Source: Siphonodentalium dalli | Lineage: Eukaryota; Mollusca; Scaphopoda; Gadilida; Siphonodentaliidae | Length of the DNA stretch: 64,000 bases | Direction: 5' to 3' | Assembly (NCBI GenBank): GCA_032622095.1 | Contig: CP136065.1 | Location: forward strand, 60,199,094 to 60,263,093 | Shown here: one piece after another, positions 32,348 through 43,333 of the stretch | How the letters are laid out: each line of letters starts with the position of its first letter | Position numbering within the stretch: position 1 is the stretch's first letter | Position numbers and translations under genes: made by a program | The notes under the pieces: model-generated | Told to the model about the DNA's origin: nothing | Database searches by the model: none | What the model saw: only the letters and a program-made list of their open reading frames with translations

Positions 32348-32599
32348 CTGAAATGTCATAGTTACATAAATTGAACATTGGGAACAGATTTTGAATTGAG
32401 ACACTGTCAAAGACAAATAAGGGATATTTTTTCACGGGAGTATTATGTTTCTGTATTATTAGTACCTGAATAGAATTCTGCTAAATATTTAGATATATTT
32501 TATAGCACTTGAGTGTTGTTTATGTATTCATGATTTGTAGCAAATGAAAATGTTCATGTAGTTTGATTTTCAAACAATTTATTGGGGGAATTTATTGTT

Positions 32600-33130
32600 T
32601 TTGGCCCAATATTTGCACGTTTTCCTACTTTTGGTCAAATTATTTTACTGAAATGGCCATCAGTTGGAAATTTTCCATCCTTGGGGGTGGGGGGTGTCAG
32701 GTTTGAAATTTCCAACACTTGGAAAGCTTGTGTCCTGGTCCCTCCCCCGTGGCCAGTTAATTTAAGAAAACAATTGTCCTACATTTTGTCAACATTGTCA
32801 TTGGAATTGTCATCAGTTGGAAATTTTCCAACCTAAGTGGGGGTGTCAGGATGTTTGAAATTTCCAACTCTAGGAAGGCTTGAGGCTAGTCTAGATGCTA
32901 GGATTTGCGATTTTCTTGTTCAGATTTCAATATTTTCACACACTGGGCCAAAAACAATATTTTACTACATTTGGGTCAAAATTGTGGACTGAAATGGTCA
33001 TCAGTTGGATCAATTTCCAACCTTAGGGTGAGTATGAGGTTTGAAATTTCCAACACTAGGAAAGCTTGAGGCCATCTATATGCTAGGATTTTGCAATTTT
33101 CTTGTTTAGTTTTCAAAATTTTCTCACACC
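32600..33130 (+). repeat. Tandem repeat of about 160-195 bp, three copies
   Basis: Three diverged units, each with 'gtcatcagttggaaattttcc' or a variant (about 32655, 32808, 32996), then 'gggtgtcaggtttgaaattt', 'ccaacac.aggaaagcttg', and 'gctaggattt.cgattttcttgtt' in the last two. Located in intron 1 of the receptor-like gene. No coding capacity. Confidence 0.75.
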
Positions 33131-33356
33131 TGACCGAACAACCATGGTTGGCCCAGAGTGTTCTGGTCTCTTGTCCGTAGCTGTGTGCATATCTGAATGT
33201 TCTCATATCGGGTATACAGAACCATGGTTTATGAATATATAGGCTATTAGGCCTGAGCACTTTGGTGCAAGGGGGTGTGCAATTGAAATTATGCAAAAAC
33301 GTGTGTTCTGTTGGATTCAAGAGGGGGGTGCAGTTGGAATTCCCCAAAGTGGACAG

Positions 33357-33387
<31 letters not shown>
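33357..33387 (+). repeat. Poly-C tract of 31 bases
   Basis: Uninterrupted run of C on the plus strand (G on the gene's transcribed sense strand), inside intron 1 of the receptor-like gene. Length is unreliable in most sequencing chemistries. Such tracts can form i-motif or G-quadruplex structures. Confidence 0.95.
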
Positions 33388-33392
<5 letters not shown>

Positions 33393-33879
33393 AGATCATC
33401 TAGCCACGTCCGTGATGGGTGATCTGCACAAATCAAGGAAAAGTGATTACTGTGTATAAAACATGAAATTGTTGTGTGCTGTGTTGGTTGTTGCAAACCG
33501 GCCATAATTGAGATTGATATTCTATTAATTTTGCTAATATCAGCTAGCTGCCACCATTATTAAATTATTTTAAAATATATATGTTCTTGAATGTTTCATA
33601 GACCCTGACTGCTCAAATTGTTCAGATTAGCCACACACCGCAAAAATTAACAGCATCGCTGCCATATCAGACTTTAGTATCATAAATATTATATAGCTGT
33701 TCAGAACCCACCAGCATCATAGCAAATTAGCAGGATCATGCCCTTAAACATGGGTGTATGTGTGCATGGCTTCGTATATAACTGCGTCTTATCGAATCAT
33801 TAAGGGGTGATAAACCATGCATGAAATTTTATAGCACACTTGATCGGATTAGTTAAGTATAAGTACAATTAATACTCAC

Positions 33880-34189
33880 TTGCACAGTATGTAACCCTGC
33901 AGACACCGGGGGTATCTTCTTGGTCACAGAGGTCCTGTGTACAATAACTACACCGCAGCTCCTCTTGGCGAAAGTTACAGTACTGTCCCAAAGCGGTATG
34001 GCAAATATCAGCGAAACATTCTATAGTAAAGTGCGGTAACACCTTCTTTGTGTTACCATAATCGTCATCACACCTTAGACGGGTTAAACATCCCAGCTCT
34101 GCAACAGCGCCACAAATAAAGTAAAGTAAGCATAAAACGGGAAGCACGAAATTACGACTCTCCCTATTTTCGAACCGATTAGCCGTCAT
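33880..34189 (-). CDS. Membrane receptor-like gene, exon 1 (signal peptide and Cys-rich ectodomain)
   Basis: Starts at ATG 34189 (minus) and ends at a GTGAGT donor at 33879, phase 1, 103 codons plus one base. Residues about 14-30 (FVLPVLCLLYFICGAVA) are a signal peptide. The mature part has ten cysteines; the last six are spaced C-x8-C-x2-C-x4-C-x8-C-x4-C (from YCNFRQEELRC to CRVTYC). This resembles the compact cysteine-rich domain of TNF receptors of the BCMA/TACI type, with slightly different spacing. With exons 2-6 it predicts a 392-residue type I single-pass protein. A TNF-receptor-superfamily role is a hypothesis; another small cysteine-rich receptor fold is possible. Confidence 0.72.
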
Positions 34190-34670
34190 CGTTGCTGCTG
34201 TAATTATTCCAAATCTAGAAATCGTGAGCTTTTCCGAAGACGTTATACCGGTACTCTACAGGTACTCTACGCTATATATTTCGCAATTAGAAATTAAAAT
34301 CAGGTGTTGTTTGACGACCATTCACAACATGTCCAACATCGTACATTCACCGACCAAACGAGATGGGGGAATAACCGGGTTGTTTATACAGCTAGTGATG
34401 AATCGACTTACGGTGGAAATTCCAATGACCAGATTAGACTTTCTATTTATTGCTCCAACACACTGGCATTCTGGGTGTCGGCTAATATATCGATTTTGAT
34501 TAAAATACCATACGCCACAATCGTTGGATAGGCATCCACAATCGTTGGATAGGCATACCCATTTAAAACTATCAATTGTGAACGCACTTTCCTTGTTATA
34601 TTACACGCATTACACTCCTGATCTTGTTAAAGGCCCACTTAATTTTCGAACCCCCAGATTACATTATATA
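34190..34670. other. 5' flank of the receptor-like gene
   Basis: Intergenic region between the ATG at 34189 (transcribed leftward) and the composite repeat cluster; it should contain the promoter. Short direct repeats 'ccacaatcgttggataggca' at 34515 and 34537. No TATA box could be assigned with confidence. Confidence 0.4.
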
Positions 34671-37600
34671 AAATACTAGCAGGTTAGCCCGCCACTGGCG
34701 TGGTTCGTCTCATGGCTTTGTTCGAAAAAGCAATTGCAACAGCTTCCGAGACACGTATGCTGCATCTAGGTGCAAAATTTCGTCGAAATCCGCCAGTTTT
34801 ACCCGATTTGACCTTGAATTGATCATTGTCAAGGTCAGATCGGGGTCACAATTTGACCCGTCCATGACACTTCCCGCACAAAAGTACCCATAGGTAGCAA
34901 GTTTGAGCTCAATCGGTTCGAGTCTATAAAGGACACACACATATATATCATTTTGGGTACCCGTTTCAAGGTGAAGATCACCTCGGGCGGAAAAACTGAC
35001 CCGATGAAAATCTCACCCGTTCCTAGGAAGCCATAAGTACGTAAGAATCACACAAAACGCTCATGTCTGGATACAGTCACGCTCACGTCCGGACCCAGAC
35101 GTAAGATGAACACTACACGCATACGCTCTTTTTCAACGACACTGCGGATACGAACGCTCTTTAACTATCTACGCGATTAAACCCACAGTGCCAAGGACGG
35201 TCATTTTTGTGACTGGGGGTGGAGAACGGGTGCTCTATATATAGGAAAGTCTCAAAATATATAGTAGACTAGCAGGTTAGCCCGCCACTGGCGGCGTTCG
35301 TCAGAAACATGACAATTTTTTATTTAATATTTTTGGTTTTTCAATATTTTACCCGATTTGACTTTGAATTGATTATTTTCAAGGTCAGGTCGGGGTCACA
35401 ATTTAACCCGTCCAAGACACTTCCCGTAGGTAGCAAGTGTGAGCGCAATCGGTTCGAGTCTATAAAGGACACATGCACACATATATATAATTTGTGGGTA
35501 CTCGTTTCAAGGTGAAAATCACCTAGGGCGGAAAAACTGACCAGATCCGCGTTCATAGGAAGCTCTAAGTACGTAAGAATCACACAACACGCATATATAT
35601 AATTTGTGGGTACCCGTTTCAAGGTGAAAATCAACTAGGGCGGAAAAAACTGACCCGATCCACGTTCCTATGAAGCCCTGAGTACGTAAGAATCACACAA
35701 CACGCGCATGTCTGTATAATGACGCACACGCCGAGACCCAGACGTAAGAATCACATTGCGAAAACTAATAAAAAATGTTGAGTTACGCCTCTTAGATCAA
35801 TACGTCGATGACTATAAAGAGCGTTAACCAGTTAAATCTCCCAATATGGAAGATATAAGGAGCGTTGGTGTGTTAACCCCCACGGTGCCATTTTTTGTGA
35901 CTGGGAAGGGAGAAGCGGTGCTCTGAGCTTGTCCAAAATGTGACGTGGACGATCCCCGTGGGTTTTTACACTTATATACGATATTTGAGCTCGATCCGCG
36001 GAGCCGTTTTCGATTCTATGAAGTACACACATATATATATATATATACCGACCCGATGAAAAATTGTTGAGCCCGACGTTGTCCAGGCTATTAAAAAACC
36101 AAATTTCATGTCGATAGCTCCACCCGTTTCCGAGATCTGGTGTGCGCATGCGCGAAGCTGGCGTCGCACGGGCTCGGCGACGCCAGCTTCGCGCATAAAA
36201 TTCGTATCCGGGGCAAGATACATTCACATACCAAATTTCAAGTCGATAGCTCCACCCGTTTCCGAGATCTCGTCTGCGCACGGGCTCGCCAATACGACAA
36301 CGACCACCTGGTCAAACTACACTCACGTACCAAGTTTCGTCCCGATCGGTCGAGGTGTTGGTATCTGATGCAAAAGACGAAATTGTGAGTGTTGGTTTGT
36401 AACCGGGATTTCTGAGAAGCATTATGCCTATATCCACACTAACTACCCCCCCCCATAAGCCCTGACCTAAGTGTCATACATACTATAACAATGATGTTGT
36501 AAGAGTACTATGGCATCCAATAAATCTCCCCGAATAGGAAACCACTCAAAAGTATTGTTCCCGTATATCTCTCTGAAGATGCTAATAACGTTGAATGGTA
36601 AACAGACGCTCTTTATAGCGATGCGTCAAAAACAAACGCTCATTAAATTATCACTTGATTAACCACCGCAGTGCCGTTTTTTGTGACTGAGATTGGAGCC
36701 CCGAGCTTCTCCAAAACGAAATTTGAGCTCAATCTGTCCACGCGTTTTCGATTCCATGAAGTACACATATACACACATATATATATACGGAGTTCTCAAA
36801 ATATATAGTATAGACTAGCAGGTTCGCCCGCCACTGGCGTGGTTGGTCAGAAACATGACAATTTTAAATTAATTTTTGGTTTTTCAATATTTTACCCGAT
36901 TTGACCTTGAATTGATCATTTTCAAGGTCAAGGTCAGGTCGGGGTCACAATATAACCCGTTCATGACACTTCCCGTAGGTAGCAAGTATGAGCGCAATCG
37001 GTTCGAGTCTATAAAGGACACATGCACACATATATATATAATTTGTGGGTACCCGTTTCGAGGTGAAAATCACCTAGGGCGGAAAAACTGACCCGATCCG
37101 CGTTCATAGGAAGCCCTAAGTACGTAAGAATCACACAACACGCATATATATAATTTATTTTGTGGGTACCCGTTTCAAGGTGAACATCACCTAGGGAGGA
37201 AAAACTGACCCGATCCGCGTTCCTAGGAAGCCCTGCATGAGTATGTAAGAATCACACAACACGCTCATGTCTGTATAATGACGCAATGTAGACAGTGCCG
37301 TTCGCGGTGATTTTGATGATTGGGAGTGGAGAAAGGGTGCTCAGAGCTTCTCCAAAACGCGACAACTACGGTGTCCGTGGGATTATCATTTTACCCTTAG
37401 ATAGGAAGTTTGAACTCAATCGAGCATGCGGAGAGCACTCAAAATATTGTTCCCGTATATCTCTGCGTTGCGTTGAATTGCAAACAAACGCTCTTTTTAT
37501 AGCGACGCGTCATATACAACGCTCATTAAATTATCACTTGATTAACCACCGCAGTGCCGTTCGCGGTGATTTTGATGATTGGGAGTGGAGAAATGGTGCT

Positions 37601-39850
37601 CAGAGCTTCTTTTACCCTTATATACGAAATTTGAGCTCGATCCGACCAGCCTTTTTCTATTCTATGAAGTACACATATACACACACACACATATATATAC
37701 GGAAGTCTCAAAATATATAGTAGACTAGCCGATGAGCCCGACATTGTCCGGGCTATTCAAAAACCAAATTTCAAGTCGATAGCTCTACCCAGCCCGACGT
37801 TGTCCGGGCTATTCAAAAACCAAATTTCAAGTCGATAGCTCTACCCGTTTCCGAGATCTGGTCTGCGCATGCGCGAAGCTGGCGTCGCACGGGCTCGGCG
37901 ACCCGATAAAATTCGTATCCGGGGCAAGATACATTCACATAGCAAATTTCAAGTCGATAGCTCCACCCGTTTCCGAGATCTGGTCTGCGCATGAGCGAAG
38001 CTGGCGTCGCACGGGCTCGGCGACCCGATACAATTCGTATCCGGGGCAAGATACATTCACATAGCAAATTTCAAGTCGATAGCTCCACCCGTTTCCGAGA
38101 TCTCGTCTGCATGCGCGAAGCGGGCGTCGCACGGGCTCGCCAATACGACAACGTCCACCGCCTGGTCAAACTACACACACGTACCAAGTTTCGTCCCGAT
38201 CGGTTGAAAATCGTAGATTTGTATCAATGACAAACAGACAGACAGACAGAGGTCTTCAAAAATATATATGAGACTAGCCGATGAGCCCGACGTTGTCCGG
38301 GCTATTCAAAAACCAAATTTCAAGTCGATAGCTCTACCCAGCCCGACGTTGTCCGGGCTATTCAAAAACCAAATTTCAAGTCGATAGCTCTATCCGTTTC
38401 CGAGATCTGGTCTGCGCATGCGCGAAGTTGGCGTCGCACGGGCTCGACGACCCGATAAAATTCGTATCCGGAGCAAGATACATTCACATACCAAATTTCA
38501 AGTCGATAGCTCCACCCGTTTCCGAGATCTGGTCTGCGCATGCGCGAAGCTGGCGTCGCACGGGCTCGGCGACCCGATAAAATTCGTATCCGGGGCAAGA
38601 TACATTCACATAGCAAATTTCAAGTCGATAGCTCCACCCGTTTCCGAGATCTGGTCTGCGCATGCGCGAAGCTGGCGTCGCACGGGCTCGGCGACCCGAT
38701 AAAATTCGTATCCGGGGCAAGATACATTCACATAGCAAATTTCAAGTCGATAGCTTCACCCGTTTCCGATATCTCGTCTGCGCGAAGCGGGCGCCGCATG
38801 GGCTCGCCAATACGACAACGTCCACCGCCTGGTCAAACTACACACACGTACCAAGTTTCGTCCCGATCGGTCGAGAATCGTAGATTTGTATCATTGATAG
38901 ACAGACAGACAGAGGTCTTCAAAATATATATGAGACTAGCAGGTTAGCCCGCCACCGGCGGCGTTTTTCAGAAACATGACATTTTAATATTATTTTAATG
39001 TTTTTTAAATGTAATATATTTTGTTTCTGAATTTTTTCAGAAACATAACAGAAACATGACATTTTTTTAATTATTTTGTTTTTATTTATATTTTTTTTAA
39101 ATTTTAACATGACATTTTAATATTATTTTAATGTTTTTTAAATGTAATATATTTGTTTTCTTAATTTTTTTCCGACACATAACAGAAAGATGACATTTTT
39201 TAAATTATTTTGTTTTTATTTATATATTTTTTAAATTTTAATATTAATTTAATGTTTTTTTAATTTAATTTATGTATTTTTTCTATTTTTTAATATTTAA
39301 TTCTTTTTTACAATTTAATTGTTTTTTTTATTGTTAATTTTTTTTTTTTTCTGGCGGAAAAATCCGATGAATCCCCCTTCCTAGGAACGACTTTCAATGA
39401 GTTAATTCATGGTACCGTCCTAAACATTTCGAGCGATAACGTTTTGTTGAATCCCGTCGTGAAATCTCTCTGCATAATATTTCGAGCTATTTCGAGCGGG
39501 TCAATGAAATCCCCCTTCCTAGGAACGACTTTCAATGAGTTAATTCATGGTACCCGTCCTAAACATTTCGAGCGATAACGTTTTGTTGAATCCCGTAACG
39601 TTTTGTTGAATTGTAAACATGTCCCCCGTTCCTAGGAACGACAGGCAATCTCTCTGCATAATATTTCGAGCGATAACGTTCACGCTTGATGTCGAATCCG
39701 GTATTGCATTGAAAACAAACACTTCTCTCTCTGCATAATATTTCGAGCGATAACATTTCATTGAATTGCCCGTCATACAGATAAGTATATAGCGAAAATG
39801 ACGCTCTTTATATAGACACTGCGGAAAACTAACGCTCTTTATATATCAAC
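34670..39850. repeat. Cluster of composite repeat modules
   Basis: Modules repeatedly begin with 'actagcaggttagcccgcca' (34674, 35273, 36815 and 38936) or 'gactagccgatgagcccgac' (37722, 38273). Most end with 'tcaaaatatatag' or 'cagacagacagaggtcttca', often after a (CA)n(TA)n microsatellite. Internal blocks are shared among modules: 'acccgatttgaccttgaatt', 'gggtacccgtttcaaggtga', 'cctgacctaagtgtcataca'. 38980-39350 is very AT-rich, with a tandem duplication of about 120 bp. No protein-coding gene is supported. These look like serial insertions or amplifications of one short-element family. Confidence 0.8.
36070..38870. repeat. 122-bp minisatellite blocks within the composite cluster
   Basis: The monomer contains 'gtctgcgcatgcgcgaagct', 'ggctcggcgacccgataaaa', 'gtatccggggcaagatacat', 'aaatttcaagtcgatagctc' and 'cacccgtttccgagatct'. 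In 38409-38653 successive units are exactly 122 bp apart. Blocks: 36070-36260 (about 1.5 units), 37800-38110 (about 2.5), 38345-38780 (about 3.5), each ending in a shared variant 'aatacgacaacgtccaccg'. Open frames across them result from lack of stops in the GC-rich unit. Confidence 0.88.
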
Positions 39851-40702
39851 GCTATTAACGCCGATTGCGATACCAAATTGTGAGTGTTGCTTTGTAACCG
39901 GGGTTTCTGAGAAGCATTATGCCTATAACTACGCCCCTAAGCCCTGACCTAAGTGTCATACATACTATAACAATGATGTTGTAAGAGTATGGCATCCAAT
40001 AAATCTCCCCGTATAGGAAATGCACTAAATTTTCCCGTATAACTCTGCAGATGCTAATAACGTTGAATGGGAAACAGACGCTCTTTATTGTTAAAGTGAC
40101 ACGAGGCAATCTCGGTGTGTGAATATTAAAGGGAGACAAAGCGCACACAATGCATGTTAACGGGAGGTGATGCAATCTCGGTGTGTGAATATTAAAGGGA
40201 CACAATGCACTCTAAAGGGACGCACGGCACTCGCAGTGGGTGTAAGTTAAAAGGACACAGAACAAAATTCGAACTAAAATTTCAAAAATAAAGAAAAAAA
40301 TATCAAACTTTCAAAACTTAATTTTTTTGCAAAAATTTAAAGAAAAAGTTTTAAAACTTCAAAAACTTGAAATTTTCAAAAATTTCCAAAAAATTACCAA
40401 AAAAAAAAATAATTTTCCAAAAACTTTCCAATTTTTTCAAAAATAAAAACAAAAAACTAAAAAATCCGGAATAATAAAACAAAATGTCATCTTAAATTTT
40501 TTGAAGCGTTTTAAAAACAATTATTTTTAAAAATAATATTTTTTTTTCACGAATTAAGATCAAATTTTCTAATTTTGAAACTTCAAAGTTTCGGGCTCTT
40601 ATCTCGTCCATATCGTCTCCCATCCAAATATGAATATATAACAAAGACGAGAATAACATTTTGATGAAGTTTATTGAAATTTAATCATTGTCTGAATCTT
40701 CA

Positions 40703-41309
40703 ATCGTTAGATTTATTTAAGCCGAGTTTGCTCAGCTTGACCATTTTCTTCATGATAGCGTTATGTATGGGGGATGTTTTCAATCGATGCTGGTATTCTA
40801 TCAATCGTCTGTAACTTTTGAGAAAGAGATCAAACTCTGTGTCGATGCATTCTCGTTGCGCTTTTTCCTCAGCCTCTTCTTCCGATATGCCCTCTTCTTC
40901 CATCTGTCGATCAACCTTATCATACCACGCTGCCATCGCTTCTGCCCTCTTCTTCCATCTGTCGATCAACCTTATCATACCACGCTGCCATCGCTTCTGC
41001 ATCATCGTTGACGCGTTTCAACATACTTTTGAATGTGTCCATCTCGCCGGCGCATCGCGCAGCTTTCTTACGGCCGATTACCGCTCTACTACCGGCGACA
41101 GTATCATCCTCCGAATCTGACGAATCTGATATCGTTTCCCGTTCATCTTCGTCCGAATCTATATCCGTTTCTCGGTCATACGCAGTATCGTCGTATCGCC
41201 CGAATATATCGTTCTTTGTTCTTGACATAACTCCGTGTTTACTATTCTTATGTCTTTGTAGATTGTAGTTCGTCGATAAGATCTTTCCGCATAAATGGCA
41301 CCGGTGCAT
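40703..41309 (-). pseudogene. C2H2 zinc-finger protein gene, left-arm copy, frameshifted
   Basis: Starts at ATG 41309 (minus). The N-terminus MHRCHLCGKILSTNYNLQRH is a C2H2 finger (C-x2-C-x12-H-x4-H). It is followed by an acidic Asp/Glu/Ser-rich linker and an alpha-helical Lys/Glu-rich C-terminal part (MLKRVNDDAEAMAAWYDKVD, and RLIEYQHRLKTSPIHNAIMK). A 55-bp tandem duplication at 40890-40999 shifts the frame, so the C-terminal part is read only in another frame. The intact ancestor would be about 200-210 residues. Family not recognised; the finger suggests nucleic-acid binding. Confidence 0.7.
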
Positions 41310-41505
41310 TATCTCGAATTACAGGGAAGAACTATCGTCCTTGTATGAACGAAAAGAGAGAATATGGTGTGGTATTATGAACTCGCCGCGTTCGTACCTC
41401 TATTTTTCTTTTAGAGTTATTGTTCTTATGTAAACAAAATTGGCGCGCGCGGCCCCCTCCCCTCCCCTTTTTCGGCGGGTTTTTTTTTGTAAGGGGGATC
41501 GTGCT

Positions 41506-42491
41506 TTGAAAAAGAGCAAATGAGCAATAAAGAGGGGAAAAGAGCAATAGGGGAGAGGGAAAAGAGCAACGGAGAAAGAGGGGAAGGGAAAAGAGCAACT
41601 TAGCAAGAGGGGAGAGGCAAATGAGAATAGGACAGGGGATAAAAGAGCGAATGAGCAATAGAGAAGAGGAGAAAAGAGCAACTGAGAAAGATGGTGAGGG
41701 AAAAGAGCAACCGAGTAAGGGGGAGAGGGAAAAGAGCAACTGAGCAAGAGAGGGGATGTAAAAGAGCAACTGAGAAGTAGGGGCAGGGGGGAAAGAGCAA
41801 ATGAGCAATAAAGATGGAAAAAGAGCAATAGGGGAGAGGGAAAAGAGCAACTGAGAAAGAGGGGAAGGGAAAAGAGCAACTTAGCAAGAGGGGGAGGCAG
41901 AAGAGCAAATGAGCAAGGAGGGAGAGGGAAAAGAGCAATTGAGCAAGGAGGGAGAGGCAAAAAGAGCAACTGAGAAGTAGGGGCAGGGGGAAAAGAGCAA
42001 CTGAGCAATAAAAAGGGGAAGAGTGCAATAGGGGAGTGGGGAAAGAGCCAACGAGAAAGAGGGGAAGGGAAAATAGCAACTGAGCGAGAGAGGAGAGGGA
42101 AAATAGCAACTGAGCAAAAGGGGAGAGGGGAAGAGATCAACTGAGGAGGGGAAACGAGCAACTGAGCAAGAGGGATATGAAAAAAGCAACTGCGCAAGGA
42201 ACTGAGGAGGGAAAAGGGCAATGAGCAATAGATGAGAAGGGAAAGAGCAACTGAGCAAGGAGGGAGAGGCAAAAAGAGCAACTGAGCAAAAGAGGAGAGG
42301 GGAAGAGAGCAACTGAGCAAGAGAGGAGGGGAAACGAGCAACTGAGCAAGAGGGAGAGGAAAAAAGAGCAACTGCGCAAAAGGGGAGATGGGAAAAGAGC
42401 AATGAACAATAGATGAGAAGGGGAAAGAGCAAATGTGCTTTCGAGGAAAGGAGAAAAGAGTCTTTAAAAAAATCTTCTTTTTTTTTTTTTG
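41506..42491. repeat. Purine-rich minisatellite spacer of the palindrome
   Basis: About 1 kb, overwhelmingly A and G on the plus strand, made of irregular 25-45 bp units around 'aaaagagcaactgagcaag' and 'gagaggg'. Long minus-strand open frames (up to 365 codons, Leu/Ser/Pro/Phe-rich) are a consequence of the base composition. The tract has strong potential for triplex (H-DNA) or R-loop structures and ends in poly-T/poly-A near 42478-42520. Confidence 0.93.
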
Positions 42492-42692
42492 ACGCACGAT
42501 CCCCCTTACAAAAAAAAAAACCCCGCCGAAAAACGGGAGGGGAGGGGGCCGCGCGCGTTAATTTTTTTTTACCTAAGAACAATAACTCTAAAAGAAAAAT
42601 AGAGGTACGAACGCAGCGAGTTTATAATACCACACCATATTCTCTCTTTTCGCTCATACAAGGACGATAGTTTTTCCCTGTAATTCGAGATA

Positions 42693-43333
42693 ATGCACCG
42701 GTGTCATTTATGCGGAAAGATCTTATCGACGAACTACAATCTACAAAGACATAAGAATAGTAAACACTGAGTTATGTCAAGAACGAAGAACGATATATTC
42801 GGGCGATACGACGATACTGCGTATGACTGTGAAACGGATATAGATTCGGACTAAGATGGACGGGAAACGCATCAGATTCGGAGGATGATACTGTCGCCGG
42901 TAGTAGAGCGGTAATCGGCCGTAAGAAAGCTGCGCGATGCGCCGGCGAGACGGACACATTCAAAAGTATGTTGAAACGCGTCAACGATGATGCAGAAGCG
43001 ATGGCAGTGTGGTATGATAAGGTTGATCGACAGATGGAAGAAGAGGGCATGTCGGAAGAAGAGACTGAGGAAAAAGCTCAACGAGAATGCATCGACACAG
43101 TGTTTGATCTCTTTCTCAAAAGTTACAGACGATTGATAGAATACCAGCATCGATTGAAAACATCCCCCATACATAACACTATCATGAAGAAAATGGTCAA
43201 GCTGACCAAACTCGGCTATAATAATGAATGGGCTGCGGGTGAAGCGATGAGGAAATTCAAGAAACTCTTAGAAATAAATCTAACGAAAAAACTATTATTT
43301 TTAAATCTTCAAATTTTTCATGAATTGAGATAA
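42693..43333 (+). pseudogene. C2H2 zinc-finger protein gene, right-arm copy, nonsense mutated
   Basis: Inverted counterpart of the left-arm gene. ATG at 42693 gives the same C2H2 finger, but codon 26 is TGA where the left copy has GGA, and the acidic linker is interrupted by a further stop and indels near 42850-42880. The C-terminal part is intact from Met 42968 (MLKRVNDDAEAMAVWYDKVD to the stop at 43331-43333). It shows what the left copy lost: GEAMRKFKKLLEIN near the C-terminus. The two copies have independent lesions. Confidence 0.7.

Larger units (their letters stand above)
30006..32545. repeat. Segmental duplication, copy 2, split by an insertion
   Basis: 30006-30541 and 32122-32545 match copy 1 in order. 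The 1.6 kb between (30542-32121) is absent from copy 1 and contains the family D tandem-repeat element, so that material was inserted into copy 2 after the duplication, or lost from copy 1. Confidence 0.85.

Noticed and set aside
35832-38947. Several 80-150 codon frames on both strands in the 122-bp minisatellite
   Set aside because: They repeat the same peptide with the repeat period and exist in several frames at once because the unit is GC-rich and stop-poor.
41400-42582. Long minus-strand open frames (up to 365 codons) opposite the purine tract
   Set aside because: Three overlapping frames are open at once because the repeat lacks stop codons; the products are Leu/Ser/Pro/Phe-rich low-complexity sequence.
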